Below, piece after piece: positions 1-7,866 of a DNA stretch of 53,988 nucleotides. A program made the position numbers and the translations under genes. How positions within the stretch are numbered: the first letter of the stretch is position 1; every line of letters begins with the position of its first letter. The DNA comes from Corallococcus interemptor (GTDB lineage: Bacteria; Myxococcota; Myxococcia; Myxococcales; Myxococcaceae). The notes under the pieces are model-generated. The model had not been told where the DNA came from. It did not search any database and worked only from the letters and a program-made list of their open reading frames with translations. The stretch is from assembly GCF_003668875.1 (NCBI RefSeq), contig NZ_RAWM01000052.1, positions 1-53,988 on the forward strand. Direction: 5' to 3'.

Positions 1-1
1 G

Positions 2-574
2 GGCTGGGGCCGGTGGGTGCTCGGAGGCTGGCTGCTGTTCGTGCTCTGGCTCAGCGTGGGGTACGCGCGGCTGCCCGACGTGAGCGGGCTGCGCACGGAG
101 AACCTGCGTATCACCGCGCTCATGGAGCAGCGGGCCGAGGAGGCGAATGAGGAGGGCAAGAAGCCCCGCGTGCGCCAAGCCTGGGTGTCCATGGGCGCGG
201 TGGCCCCGCACGCGGTGGACACCGTGTTCATCTCCGAGGATGCGCGCTTCTACCGGCACGAAGGCGTGGACTGGAAGGAGGTGGAGAACTCCATCGACCA
301 GTCCGTGCGCGAGGCCCGGCTGGGACGCGGTGCCTCCACCCTCACGCAGCAACTGGCGAAGAACCTCTACCTCTCCACGGCGCAGGGCGCGATGCTTGCG
401 GCCATGCTGCACGCCCCCGCCGCTGGCTGCCCGCCCAGCGCCCGCAGACGCTGCGCACCCGCGCGGGCGTCATCCTGACGCGGCTGGAGCGCGAAGGCCG
501 CATCAGCGCGGCGCAGGCCGAGCTCTCGCGTTTCTTCGGCGGAGGCCATCGCCCGGCTGCCCGCGGAGAGCTGA
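2..574 (+). pseudogene. Decayed monofunctional GT51 peptidoglycan transglycosylase (MtgA-like), 5' end outside window
   Basis: The reading frame is open from the window edge, so the 5' end is missing. It shows a membrane helix (LLFVLWLSV) and then the GT51 core: the motif ISEDARFYRHEGVDWKE, which holds the catalytic Glu, and GASTLTQQLAKNLYLS. The family normally has about 70 more residues before the next conserved block, but here NLYLS runs straight into AMLAAMLHAP, so the domain centre is deleted. At about 415-418 the frame shifts: the expected RRWLPAQRPQTLRTRAGVIL lies in another frame (from 418). The original frame gives a plausible ending, EAIARLPAES and stop, at 572-574. A deletion plus two compensating shifts argue for a dead gene; the shifts alone could be sequencing error, the deletion could not. 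A full-length enzyme would polymerise lipid II glycan strands. Confidence 0.75.
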
Positions 575-580
575 GCGGCG

Positions 581-1588
581 CTAGCGCCTGCGGCGCCAGA
601 GCCTCAGCGTGGCCAACAGCCCCAGCACCGTCAGGCCCCCTCCCGCCTGGGTGCAACCGTCACTGGACGGGCCGCGGATGGGATCCGCGTCCCCGGGGAT
701 GCCACCGTCCGTGACGCCGCCGTCGTCGCCCGTGCCTCCGTCCGTGGCGGGCGGGTCACAGCTCAGCTCGAAGTCCACGCTCAGCGGCGGCAGCGTGAGG
801 TTGGCTCGCTCCAGCGTTCCCTGGAGCGTGGCGCGGTGACGTCCGGGCGTGAGGCCCCGGCCGGGCGGTGGCGGGTTGCCCGGCGTGCAGACCGTGTAGA
901 GGGACAGCAGCTGCCGGTTGTACTCGTACTTGTGGCTGTCGAAGTGGTCCGCGCCCGTCGAGTCCAGCCCGTGGTGATTGCTGAACGACCAGGGCTGTCC
1001 ATCCACCTCCACCGTCCAAGTCATCCAGGGCAGGAACGGCACCAGCTCCGGTGACGGGGTGAAGCGCAGCGAGGTGAAGTCACCTTCCTGCGGACTCCCG
1101 CACTCCGCGTCCCCGAACACGGGGAACATCCCTCGCTTCGGCGTGTCCACGCCCAGCGTGCCCAGGGTCGTGGGCAGCGGAAGCTCCGGGCCCGCGGTGA
1201 AGGTCGCGGACTGCGTCAGCGTCTCCTGGAACTGGCAGAGGCCCTTCGCCTCGATGCGGTACTGCGTGCCCGGCACGAGCGGCGCCGTGGGGACCACGAC
1301 GTGCGTCCCGCGTGCGCCAGCCGCCAGGGTGAAGGGCACCTGTGCGCCATCCGCCTGGAGCAGCTGGATGGTGGCGACCTCCGTGCTCTCCCGCAGCGGC
1401 GGCCTCACCACCAGCCCGGGCACGTTCGCGGGGACCGCTCCGCCGTCCTCGGGGAGCGGGAAGCGGACGTCGACGAGGCAGTTGGCCGCGACGCACGCCT
1501 CCGCGGAAGGCGGCGCGAGCGCTCCCAACCCCAGAAGGAACATCCCTGCCGCGCCCCATGTCCAAACGTGTCCGTGCATTTGCTTCAT
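581..1588 (-). CDS. MYXO-CTERM secreted/surface protein, third member of a local tandem family
   Basis: About 335 residues. The N-terminus is a Sec signal peptide (MKQMHGHVWTW, then a hydrophobic stretch ending PPSAEAC). The C-terminus has the MYXO-CTERM layout: a lone Cys (DGCTQAGGG), a hydrophobic stretch (LTVLGLLATL) and a basic tail RLWRRRR. In Myxococcota this signal directs proteolytic sorting to the cell surface. The body carries the family landmarks FPLPEDGGAVPANVPGLVV, PLVPGTQYRIEA and PELVPFLPWMTWTVEVDG, shared with the two copies at 1622-3490, and looks beta-rich (Ig-like folds are a guess). I chose the ATG at 1588; an in-frame ATG at 1618 would add ten residues that spoil the signal peptide. 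It converges on the GT51 pseudogene. Function unknown. Confidence 0.8.
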   Translation of the reverse strand: MKQMHGHVWTWGAAGMFLLGLGALAPPSAEACVAANCLVDVRFPLPEDGGAVPANVPGLVVRPPLRESTEVATIQLLQADGAQVPFTLAAGARGTHVVVPTAPLVPGTQYRIEAKGLCQFQETLTQSATFTAGPELPLPTTLGTLGVDTPKRGMFPVFGDAECGSPQEGDFTSLRFTPSPELVPFLPWMTWTVEVDGQPWSFSNHHGLDSTGADHFDSHKYEYNRQLLSLYTVCTPGNPPPPGRGLTPGRHRATLQGTLERANLTLPPLSVDFELSCDPPATDGGTGDDGGVTDGGIPGDADPIRGPSSDGCTQAGGGLTVLGLLATLRLWRRRR

Positions 1589-1621
1589 CAGACACCGGAG
1601 CGCGGGAGCGTGGGACATTCC

Positions 1622-3490
1622 TCAGGGGCGCTTCGTGCGCCGCCAGAGCCGGAGCGTGGCCAGGAGCCCGAACGCCGTGAGGCCTCCGCCCGCCTGGGTG
1701 CATCCCTTGTCCTCGGGCACCTCTGGCACTTCGTCCGGGCACTTGAGCTCGAAGGAGACCTCCAGCGGCGGCAGGGGCGTGCCGGACTGTTCAAGCACCG
1801 GGCGCAGCGTGGCCACGTGCTTTCCGGGCGCGAGCCCCTGGTCCGAAGGGGCCTGCTGGTCCGGCAGCACCTTGCAGACCGTGTAGACGGTGAGCAGGTC
1901 ATGCGGGTACGCGAACCGGTCCGGGGGCATGACGTTGCCCGCCGCGTCCACCGCGCCGTGTTGCGCCGTGGCCCATGGCTTCCCATCCACCTCCAGCGTC
2001 CAGTGCACCCACGGCAGGAAGGGCACCAGCTCCGGCGCGGGCGTGAAGCCCAGCGTCACCGTACGGCCCTCCACGTCCACCGAGCACAGCGAGCCACCCC
2101 AGACCGGGAAGGTCGCGTTCTGCTCCGGACCCGCGCGCAGGGTTCCGGACGCCGCAGGCAATGCGACCGCGGGGTCTGCCGTGAAGGACGTCTCCAACGT
2201 GCCAGGCTCCTGCGGATATCTCCCGCAGAGGTTGCTGGCCTCCAGGTGATAGCGGGTACCCGGAACGAGCGGAGCCGCTGGAACCACGAGCCCGCTCCCG
2301 TGCGGACCCGGCAGGAAGGTGGCCTCCACGTCGGCGCCGTCCTCCGTGCGCAGGCGCAGGTTTCCGGAGTCCGCTTCGTAGCCGTTCGAGGACAGCACCA
2401 CCAGGGCGGGCACGTTCGCGGGGACGCTCGCGTCCGTGGGCAGTGGAGCGTGGAACTTCTTTGCTTGGCATATGGGGCCGCCGCAGGCCTGCGCGGAAGG
2501 GGGCAATGCCAGTCCCCCGCCCACCATGAACGCCCCTACCGCCACACCCTGCTTCCATCCTCGACGCCAGAGACCCAGGGCCGCCAGTGCGCCCAGCAAA
2601 GACAGTCCACCTCCGGTCTGCGAGCACCCCTTGTCCTGGGAGTCATTGGGCACGGGCACGGGATCCTTCTCCATGCACGTCAGCTTGAAGGAGACCTCCA
2701 GCGGGGGCAGCGGCGTGCCGGACTGTTCGAGCACCGGGCGCAGCGTGGCCACGTGCGTGCCTTCCTCAAGACCCAGGTCCGACGGGGGCTGCTGATCCGG
2801 CACGGTCTCGCAGACCGAGTACACCGAGAACAGCGCATGCGGGAACCGGAGCCGGTCCAGCATCCCGAGGGTGCCCGCCGCGTCCACCGCGCCGTGCGGG
2901 GCCGTGGCCCATGGCTTTCCATCCACCTCCAGCGTCCAGTGCACCCACGGCAGGAAGGGCACCAGCTCCGGCGCGGGCGTGAAGCCCAGCGTCACCTGGC
3001 TGCCCTCCACGCCCACCGAACAGGAGCCGCCGCCCCAGACCTGGAAGGGCCCGTGCTCTTCCTGGCCTGCCTGGAGGGTCCCTGTCGCCGTTGGAAGCGC
3101 GGCCGCCGGGCCCGCGGTGAACGTCGCCGTCTCCGGAGGGCCCTCCTCCGACTCTCCCAGGCACGGGTCGCGGCCCTCCAGGTGATAGCGGGTGCCCGGG
3201 ACGAGCGGAGCCGCTGGGACGAGGACGCCGCTTCCAAGAGGGCCTGGCAGGAGGGTCGCCTCCACGCCGGTGTCGTCCTCCGTGCGCAGCCGCAGGGTCC
3301 GCGCGTCGACGATGGGCCAGCCACCCGGCGACACCATCACCAGCGCCGGCACGTTCGCGGGCACGACCGCGTCCTTCGGCAGCGGGAACCGGGTCCACCA
3401 GGGGGAGCATGGGGCGCTGGTGCAGGCCTCCGCGGAAGGTGCGAGCAGCACCGCCACCGCGCACAGGGCACTCCATCCGAATCTCGTCAT
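1622..3490 (-). CDS. In-frame fusion of two MYXO-CTERM secreted proteins
   Basis: One frame of 622 residues with two complete copies of the same protein. Copy 1 (residues 1 to about 311) has a signal peptide (MTRFGWSALCAVAVLLAP, SAEAC), the family core and its own MYXO-CTERM tail (DKGCSQTGGGLSLLG, LWRRG). Instead of stopping, the frame reads TGG at 2557-2555 and continues into a second signal-like stretch (VAVGAFMVGGGLALPP, SAQAC), a second core and a final tail LWRRTKRP. The two halves are in register at exactly 936 bp. An internal start for copy 2 is possible (GTG at 2545). I took ATG 3490; in-frame ATG 3526 is the alternative. Either a stop codon was lost, or this is an assembly error. Function unknown; both products should be exported. 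Confidence 0.7.
   Translation of the reverse strand: MTRFGWSALCAVAVLLAPSAEACTSAPCSPWWTRFPLPKDAVVPANVPALVMVSPGGWPIVDARTLRLRTEDDTGVEATLLPGPLGSGVLVPAAPLVPGTRYHLEGRDPCLGESEEGPPETATFTAGPAAALPTATGTLQAGQEEHGPFQVWGGGSCSVGVEGSQVTLGFTPAPELVPFLPWVHWTLEVDGKPWATAPHGAVDAAGTLGMLDRLRFPHALFSVYSVCETVPDQQPPSDLGLEEGTHVATLRPVLEQSGTPLPPLEVSFKLTCMEKDPVPVPNDSQDKGCSQTGGGLSLLGALAALGLWRRGWKQGVAVGAFMVGGGLALPPSAQACGGPICQAKKFHAPLPTDASVPANVPALVVLSSNGYEADSGNLRLRTEDGADVEATFLPGPHGSGLVVPAAPLVPGTRYHLEASNLCGRYPQEPGTLETSFTADPAVALPAASGTLRAGPEQNATFPVWGGSLCSVDVEGRTVTLGFTPAPELVPFLPWVHWTLEVDGKPWATAQHGAVDAAGNVMPPDRFAYPHDLLTVYTVCKVLPDQQAPSDQGLAPGKHVATLRPVLEQSGTPLPPLEVSFELKCPDEVPEVPEDKGCTQAGGGLTAFGLLATLRLWRRTKRP
1965..2996. repeat. Direct repeat, 96 bp, two copies 936 bp apart
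   Basis: Bases 1965-2060 and 2901-2996 are identical except at one position (1982 C against 2918 T). The last 78 bases match perfectly. They encode the PELVPFLPWVHWTLEVDG region of the two fused MYXO-CTERM copies. Another near-identical stretch starts at 1751 and 2687, again 936 bp apart, while the rest of the copies has diverged. This patchy identity suggests a tandem duplication kept similar by gene conversion in the conserved core. Confidence 0.85.
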
Positions 3491-3611
3491 GGCCTTGAGA
3501 CACGCCGGCCTGGCGCGTTGGGACATGGCACGCGACCGTTCAGTCCACGAAGGCGACCGTCCGGCTGGTGCGCCCACGATGCGTCCCTGTCCCCGGCGAA
3601 GACTGCCGGGC

Positions 3612-4754
3612 ATGCGACGCAAGCTCGTGCTGCTGGTGCTGGCCTTGGTGGTGTGGCTGCCAGCACTCCACCTCCTGTTCCGTCCCCGCGACCGGCAGGC
3701 CTTGTCAGCGGCACTGGCCTCCCGCCAACGTGTGTTCTCGCTCCAGGAATCGAGCGCGGAGCGCGACGTGCTCCACCGCACCAACCCGGAGTGGGACCTG
3801 ATGGTGCGCACCTTCTCCGTGCTGTCGTTCGCGAACCTCGCGCTGTCGGAGCCCGCGCGGAAGGCGGAGCACCTGGCCGTCGTGGACGCGCTCATCGCCC
3901 GGACCCTGCGGGACGAGCAGCGCGCGCATGAAGCCTTCTTCCTGCCCTATGTGCACGCGGGGCCCTTCAGGGACCCGGCGGGGCGCAGCCTCTTCGTGGA
4001 CGGGGAGCTGGCGTTGATGCTCGCCGCGCGTCAGCTGGTGGAGGCGCGCTCGGAGTACGCGCCGCTCCTGCGCGAGCGCGTGGACCTCATCACCGGTCAG
4101 CTGGAGCGGGCGCCGGTGCTCGCGGCAGAGAGCTACCCGGACGAGGGCTGGACCTTCTGCAACACGGTGGCGCTCGCGGCGCTGCGCCTGTCGGACCGCG
4201 TGGACGGCCGGGACCATGACGCGCTCCTGCGCCGCTGGGTGGCCTCCGCGCGCGAGCACCTGACAGAGCGCCGGACGGGCCTGCTCGTGTCGAGCTTCAC
4301 CTACGCGGGCGTGACGAAGGACGGGCCGGAGGGCTCCACGCTGTGGCTCGCGGCGCACATGCTCCAGGTGGTGGACGCGGACTTCGCGCGTGACCAGTAC
4401 CAGCGGGCCCGCGCCGCGCTCCTGGGACAGGCGCTGGGCTTCGCGTGGGCAGGGGAGTGGCCCGTGGACGCGGACGCGGTGCAGGACATCGATTCCGGGC
4501 CCACCATCCCGTGGGTGAACGCGAACGCGGGCTCCAGCGGGCTCGCGCTCGTGGGCGCGGCGGCGTTCGATGACGAGGAGGCCCTGGACGGGCTGCTCAC
4601 CAGCCTCCACTTCGCGGCCTTCCCGGTGCACGACGACACCGGCTTGCGCTTCGCGGCGGGCAACCCGCTGGCGGACGCCGTGCTGCTGTACGCGCTCGTC
4701 GAAGGACCGCTCTGGCGCCTCGCGCGGGCGCCCCACCTGGAGGCACACCGATGA
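3612..4754 (+). CDS. Membrane-anchored helical protein, possible linalool-dehydratase-like toroid
   Basis: 380 residues starting at ATG 3612. An uncleaved-looking N-terminal helix (KLVLLVLALVVWLPALHLLF) anchors a large alpha-helical domain facing the periplasm. Recognisable stretches are NPEWDLMVRTFSVLSFANLAL, ESYPDEGWTFCNTVALAALR, STLWLAAHMLQVVDADFARD and TIPWVNANAGSSGLALVGAA. This pattern of helical hairpins with aromatic and acidic residues resembles alpha/alpha-toroid proteins, including the linalool dehydratase/isomerase domain, but that assignment is inference. The stop overlaps the ATG of the next gene (ATGATG at 4751), so the two are translationally coupled. The frame is open far upstream, but only this start gives a membrane segment. 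Confidence 0.6.
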   Translation: MRRKLVLLVLALVVWLPALHLLFRPRDRQALSAALASRQRVFSLQESSAERDVLHRTNPEWDLMVRTFSVLSFANLALSEPARKAEHLAVVDALIARTLRDEQRAHEAFFLPYVHAGPFRDPAGRSLFVDGELALMLAARQLVEARSEYAPLLRERVDLITGQLERAPVLAAESYPDEGWTFCNTVALAALRLSDRVDGRDHDALLRRWVASAREHLTERRTGLLVSSFTYAGVTKDGPEGSTLWLAAHMLQVVDADFARDQYQRARAALLGQALGFAWAGEWPVDADAVQDIDSGPTIPWVNANAGSSGLALVGAAAFDDEEALDGLLTSLHFAAFPVHDDTGLRFAAGNPLADAVLLYALVEGPLWRLARAPHLEAHR

Positions 4755-5014
4755 TGCGTCACCCGTTCATCCTGGCCGCGCTGGGCCTGGGCGCGCTCTT
4801 CCTGGCGCTGCACCTGGGCGGAGGCCGTGAGTCCGTGGGCGTGCTGTCCGGGACCGTCGTGGGCGGCCCCTGGCGCATGGGCTTCGGCGTCCTCTACGCG
4901 CTGGCCTGGTTCAGCGCGGTGCTGGTGGCGCCGGTGCTGCTGCTGGCGGGGCTGGCGGACGCCGCGCTTCAGCGCCGGTACACCGTGCCGCCCTTCATCA
5001 CCCACCGCACCTGA
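4751..5014 (+). CDS. Small two-helix membrane protein, coupled to the upstream gene
   Basis: 87 residues. Two hydrophobic segments are visible: [19 protein letters not shown] near the N-terminus and [21 protein letters not shown] near the C-terminus, separated by a short Gly-rich loop. The start codon overlaps the stop of the preceding gene, so it is probably made with it as a membrane partner. No enzymatic motif is seen. The last 46 bases (4969-5014) overlap the end of the convergent amidohydrolase gene, an antisense overlap of two coding sequences. Confidence 0.7.
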   Translation: MMRHPFILAALGLGALFLALHLGGGRESVGVLSGTVVGGPWRMGFGVLYALAWFSAVLVAPVLLLAGLADAALQRRYTVPPFITHRT

Positions 5015-6252
5015 CGCGCGGCGGAGATGTCCTGCGTGGGGTCCCCCTCCACGGCGACGAGGTCCGCGTAGAGGCCGGCCTTCACCTGCCCGATGCGGTC
5101 CTCCCAGTGCAGCATGCGCGCGTTGCCGGAGGTGGCAGCCTGGAGCGCCTGGGCGGGCGTCACGCCGCTGGCCACCAGCAGCTCCAGCTCGCGCGCGTTC
5201 TCTCCGTGCGTGAAGACGCCCGAGTCCCCACCCACGCACAGGGGCACGCCCGCGGCCAGCGCGGCCTTGAGCCCTTCGCGCTTCTTCTTCGCGGACTCGG
5301 GCTCCGGGTCCACGCCGCGCTTCCAGCCCCGGTACTGGAGCATGGCGTCGCCCGCCGCCAGCGTGGGGCACAGGAAGACGCCCCGCTGGGCCATCAGCTT
5401 CCAGACCTCCGGCGTGCCGGCGTCGCCGTGCTCGATGGTCTCCGCGCCGGCCAGCACCGCGCGCTTCATGCCCTCCGGCGTGCTGGCGTGCACGGCCACC
5501 GGGCGCCCGCCGCTTCGGGCCGTCTCCACGATGAGGCGCATCTCCTCCTGGGAGAAGGTGGGCAGCGCCTCGCCGCGCGGGCCCCATCGGTAGTCGCCAT
5601 AGACCTTGATCCAATCCGCGCCGCGCCCCATCTGTCCGCGCACCGCGCGCATGAGGCCGTCCACGCCGTCCGCCTCCTCGGCGCCCTGGGGCACGGTCCA
5701 TTCGGACGCGAAGCCCTTGGGGCCGTAGCTGCCGGTGGCCACCAGCGCGCGCGTGGTGACGATCATGCGGGGGCCCGGGATGATGCCCTGGTCGATGGCC
5801 TGCTTGAGCCCCACGTCCGCGTCCCCGGCGCCCTCCGTGCCCAGGTCGCGCGTGGTGGTGAAGCCCGCCAGCAGCGCCGCCTTCGCGTGGTTCGTGGCCC
5901 GCGCCACGCGCAGCGCCAGCGACTCCTTGAGCACCTGGTCGTTCCAGGGGGCCTCGTTGTACGGGTGCAGGAACAGGTGCGAGTGGCCCTCGATGAGGCC
6001 GGGCAGCAGCGTCGTGCCGGGCAGGTCCACGACCTCCGCGCCCTCCGGCGCCTTCACGCCTTGCGCGGGCCCCGCCGCGACGATGCGCTCCCCGGTGACG
6101 ACCACCACCCAGCCCGTGTGGGGCTTCGCGGTGGTGCCGTCGAAGACGCGCGCCGGGCGCAGCACGTAGGAACGGGCAGGGGGCGTCTGGGCCCGCGCGG
6201 ACGCGGAGCCGAGGACGCCGAACAGGACGGTGGCAAGGAACAGGGCGCGCAT
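4969..6252 (-). CDS. Secreted metal-dependent amidohydrolase (imidazolonepropionase/prolidase-like)
   Basis: 427 residues with a Sec signal peptide ([22 protein letters not shown]). The amidohydrolase metal site is complete by eye: HxH in [12 protein letters not shown], a bridging-Lys candidate in [13 protein letters not shown], His in PVAVHAST, His in ETIEHGD, and Asp in CVGGDSGVF. This set is typical of the imidazolonepropionase-like and Xaa-Pro dipeptidase (Sgx9260-type) branch of the superfamily. The substrate is probably a peptide or cyclic amide in the periplasm or outside the cell; it cannot be fixed from sequence. Start ATG 6252 is chosen for the signal peptide. The 3' end overlaps the convergent small membrane gene by 46 bases. 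Confidence 0.85.
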   Translation of the reverse strand: MRALFLATVLFGVLGSASARAQTPPARSYVLRPARVFDGTTAKPHTGWVVVVTGERIVAAGPAQGVKAPEGAEVVDLPGTTLLPGLIEGHSHLFLHPYNEAPWNDQVLKESLALRVARATNHAKAALLAGFTTTRDLGTEGAGDADVGLKQAIDQGIIPGPRMIVTTRALVATGSYGPKGFASEWTVPQGAEEADGVDGLMRAVRGQMGRGADWIKVYGDYRWGPRGEALPTFSQEEMRLIVETARSGGRPVAVHASTPEGMKRAVLAGAETIEHGDAGTPEVWKLMAQRGVFLCPTLAAGDAMLQYRGWKRGVDPEPESAKKKREGLKAALAAGVPLCVGGDSGVFTHGENARELELLVASGVTPAQALQAATSGNARMLHWEDRIGQVKAGLYADLVAVEGDPTQDISAARQVRWVMKGGTVYRR

Positions 6253-6381
6253 GGTGGACGCGCAGTCTGCGCGCGCGGCCCTGACCGGGCCATGGGTTTG
6301 TGGGGCAGGCCCCACGGATTGCTTTTCTTCCTGCACACGGCCAGCGTGTCGGTGTCTGTTCTGCTTTTGCCGGGGATTGCC

Positions 6382-7821
6382 ATGCATCGACTGCTTTCGC
6401 TCGCATTGCTGCTGTGCGTTTCTTGTGGCGACACGACGGACCCTCCCATGCCCCAGCCGGACGCGGGCATCGCTGACGCGGGCATCCCAGACGCAGGAAT
6501 CCCAGACGCGGGAATCGCAGACGCTGGCATTCCAGACGCTGGCATTCCAGACGCTGGCATTCCAGACGCTGGCATTCCAGACGCTGGCATTCCAGACGCG
6601 GGAACCGAAAGCCCGGCCACCCTCACCGTCCACTCGGACTGGTGGGACTTCACCACCGACCTGGGCGCCATGCAGGGCATCACCGTCCTGCTGGGGGACG
6701 GCAGCCGCTTCCGTCAGCCGCTGGGCCGTGACGGCATCGCACGCTTCGACGACCCAGCCATCACCGGCCCGCAGGACATCACCATCGTCATGGTGGGGGA
6801 GCGCGACGTGGTGGCCAGCACGACGCTGGCCGTGGAGGGCTCGGAGGTGTGGATCCGCTCCGGCTTCGGCCTCCTGGGGGGCGAGCTCCCGTCCACCGTT
6901 CAGGCCACCCTCACCGGCCAGGTGACGAATCTGGCGGGAATCCCCGCGTTCGTGCGCGTGGTGGGGAAGGGCTTCGCGGGCAACACCTATACGGATGCGG
7001 ATGGCGTCTTCAGTGTCATCGTGCGGGGCGAGGTTCCCGGCAAGGTGGCGCTGAGCGCCAGCAGCCTCACCGGGGACGTCGAGTCCGTGGGGATGCTGCG
7101 GGGCATCACCGTGGGAGGCGGACGGACCGTCAGCAACCTGGTCATTCCCCTGGACCACCGGATGGATCAGAAGCTGCCCGTCGCGCTCACGAACCTCCAG
7201 CCCTATGGCGGGGAGGCGGACGTCTCCGCCACCTTCATGCTCGGGTCGGAATCCCTCATCACCTCCAGCATCCGCGGTGCCACGCCCATTGGGGTCCCGG
7301 CCATGGCCCGGACGCCGCCGTTCGACACCGTGGACGTCCGGCTGGCCGTGACGGCGGGCAGCGATGAGCGGATCGCGTCCGGGCGCGTGGTCGTGAACAC
7401 GCCGCTGGCCTCCGCGGGCGTCACGTCCGTGGCCCTGCCCACGCCCGTGACGCTCACCTCGCCCTCGCCGGGCACGCTGGATGCGCCCGGCTCCGGGCCG
7501 CGCTCCGGGCTGACGCTGCGCTGGGGCGCCGACCCCGCTGCCCACGGCGTGACGGTGCGCCTGCTGTCCCAGGAGGACGGTCCGAAGCTCATCTGGTACG
7601 TCACCTCCCCCGCGACCTCGGGCAGCTTCACCCTCTTCCCCCTGCCCGCGGAGGTGACGCCGCTGCGGGAGCTGACCGCGGGGCGCTACGCCTTGCTGTG
7701 GTCCTCGCGCTTCCTGGGAGCGGGGAAGGGCTACCCGGACTTCTACAAGGAGGCCGCCGCCGCGAACGGACCGGACGCCTGGTCCACGAACGCCTTCGGC
7801 CTCGCCGACCTCCGGGACTGA
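6382..7821 (+). CDS. Lipoprotein with DAGI pentapeptide-repeat linker and carboxypeptidase-regulatory-like domain
   Basis: 479 residues. The signal peptide [15 protein letters not shown] ends in a lipobox-like Cys. It is followed by a linker made of ten five-residue units of the form (P/A)DAG(I/T). The body is beta-rich; [20 protein letters not shown] resembles the carboxypeptidase-regulatory-like (Ig-like) fold that ends many surface proteins. The C-terminal third ([20 protein letters not shown]) resembles a fibronectin-like sandwich. No catalytic motif is seen, so a surface or adhesion role is a guess. Asp/Ala/Gly linkers after the lipid anchor are frequent in myxobacterial lipoproteins, here and at 19104-20675. 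ATG 6382 is the only start giving an export signal. Confidence 0.8.
   Translation: MHRLLSLALLLCVSCGDTTDPPMPQPDAGIADAGIPDAGIPDAGIADAGIPDAGIPDAGIPDAGIPDAGIPDAGTESPATLTVHSDWWDFTTDLGAMQGITVLLGDGSRFRQPLGRDGIARFDDPAITGPQDITIVMVGERDVVASTTLAVEGSEVWIRSGFGLLGGELPSTVQATLTGQVTNLAGIPAFVRVVGKGFAGNTYTDADGVFSVIVRGEVPGKVALSASSLTGDVESVGMLRGITVGGGRTVSNLVIPLDHRMDQKLPVALTNLQPYGGEADVSATFMLGSESLITSSIRGATPIGVPAMARTPPFDTVDVRLAVTAGSDERIASGRVVVNTPLASAGVTSVALPTPVTLTSPSPGTLDAPGSGPRSGLTLRWGADPAAHGVTVRLLSQEDGPKLIWYVTSPATSGSFTLFPLPAEVTPLRELTAGRYALLWSSRFLGAGKGYPDFYKEAAAANGPDAWSTNAFGLADLRD
6457..6606 (+). repeat. Tandem 15-bp repeat, 10 units, coding for (P/A)DAG(I/T)
   Basis: Ten back-to-back 15-bp units lie in the lipoprotein gene. 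Units 6-9 (6532-6591) are identical (ccagacgctggcatt); unit 5 differs at its first base; units 1-4 and 10 use other synonymous codons. The identical central block looks like recent slippage or recombination, so copy number may vary between strains. The unit is a multiple of three, so changes keep the frame and only alter linker length. Confidence 0.95.
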
Positions 7822-7836
7822 AAGCGCGTCCACCTT

Positions 7837-7866
7837 CGCGCGCTGGCGTCACGGCGCCAGCGCGCG
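7837..7866. terminator. Hairpin at convergent gene ends
   Basis: Perfect 12-bp inverted repeat: arms 7837-7848 (cgcgcgctggcg) and 7855-7866, loop of 6. It sits just past the stop of the repeat lipoprotein (7821) and spans the stop codon of the convergent gene (7849-7851). Probably a shared terminator; there is no U-tract, as is common in myxobacteria. Confidence 0.55.

Noticed and set aside
1301-3931. Long open frame on the plus strand across the MYXO-CTERM array
   Set aside because: Antisense shadow: low-complexity Arg/Gly/His-rich translation with no domain; the opposite strand has clear signal peptides and conserved motifs.
6457-6606. CRISPR array
   Set aside because: The repeats are contiguous 15-bp units with no spacers and encode an in-frame peptide linker.
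7203-7631. Minus-strand frame inside the repeat lipoprotein gene
   Set aside because: No start with a ribosome binding site and no domain; falls in a region already explained by a plus-strand lipoprotein.
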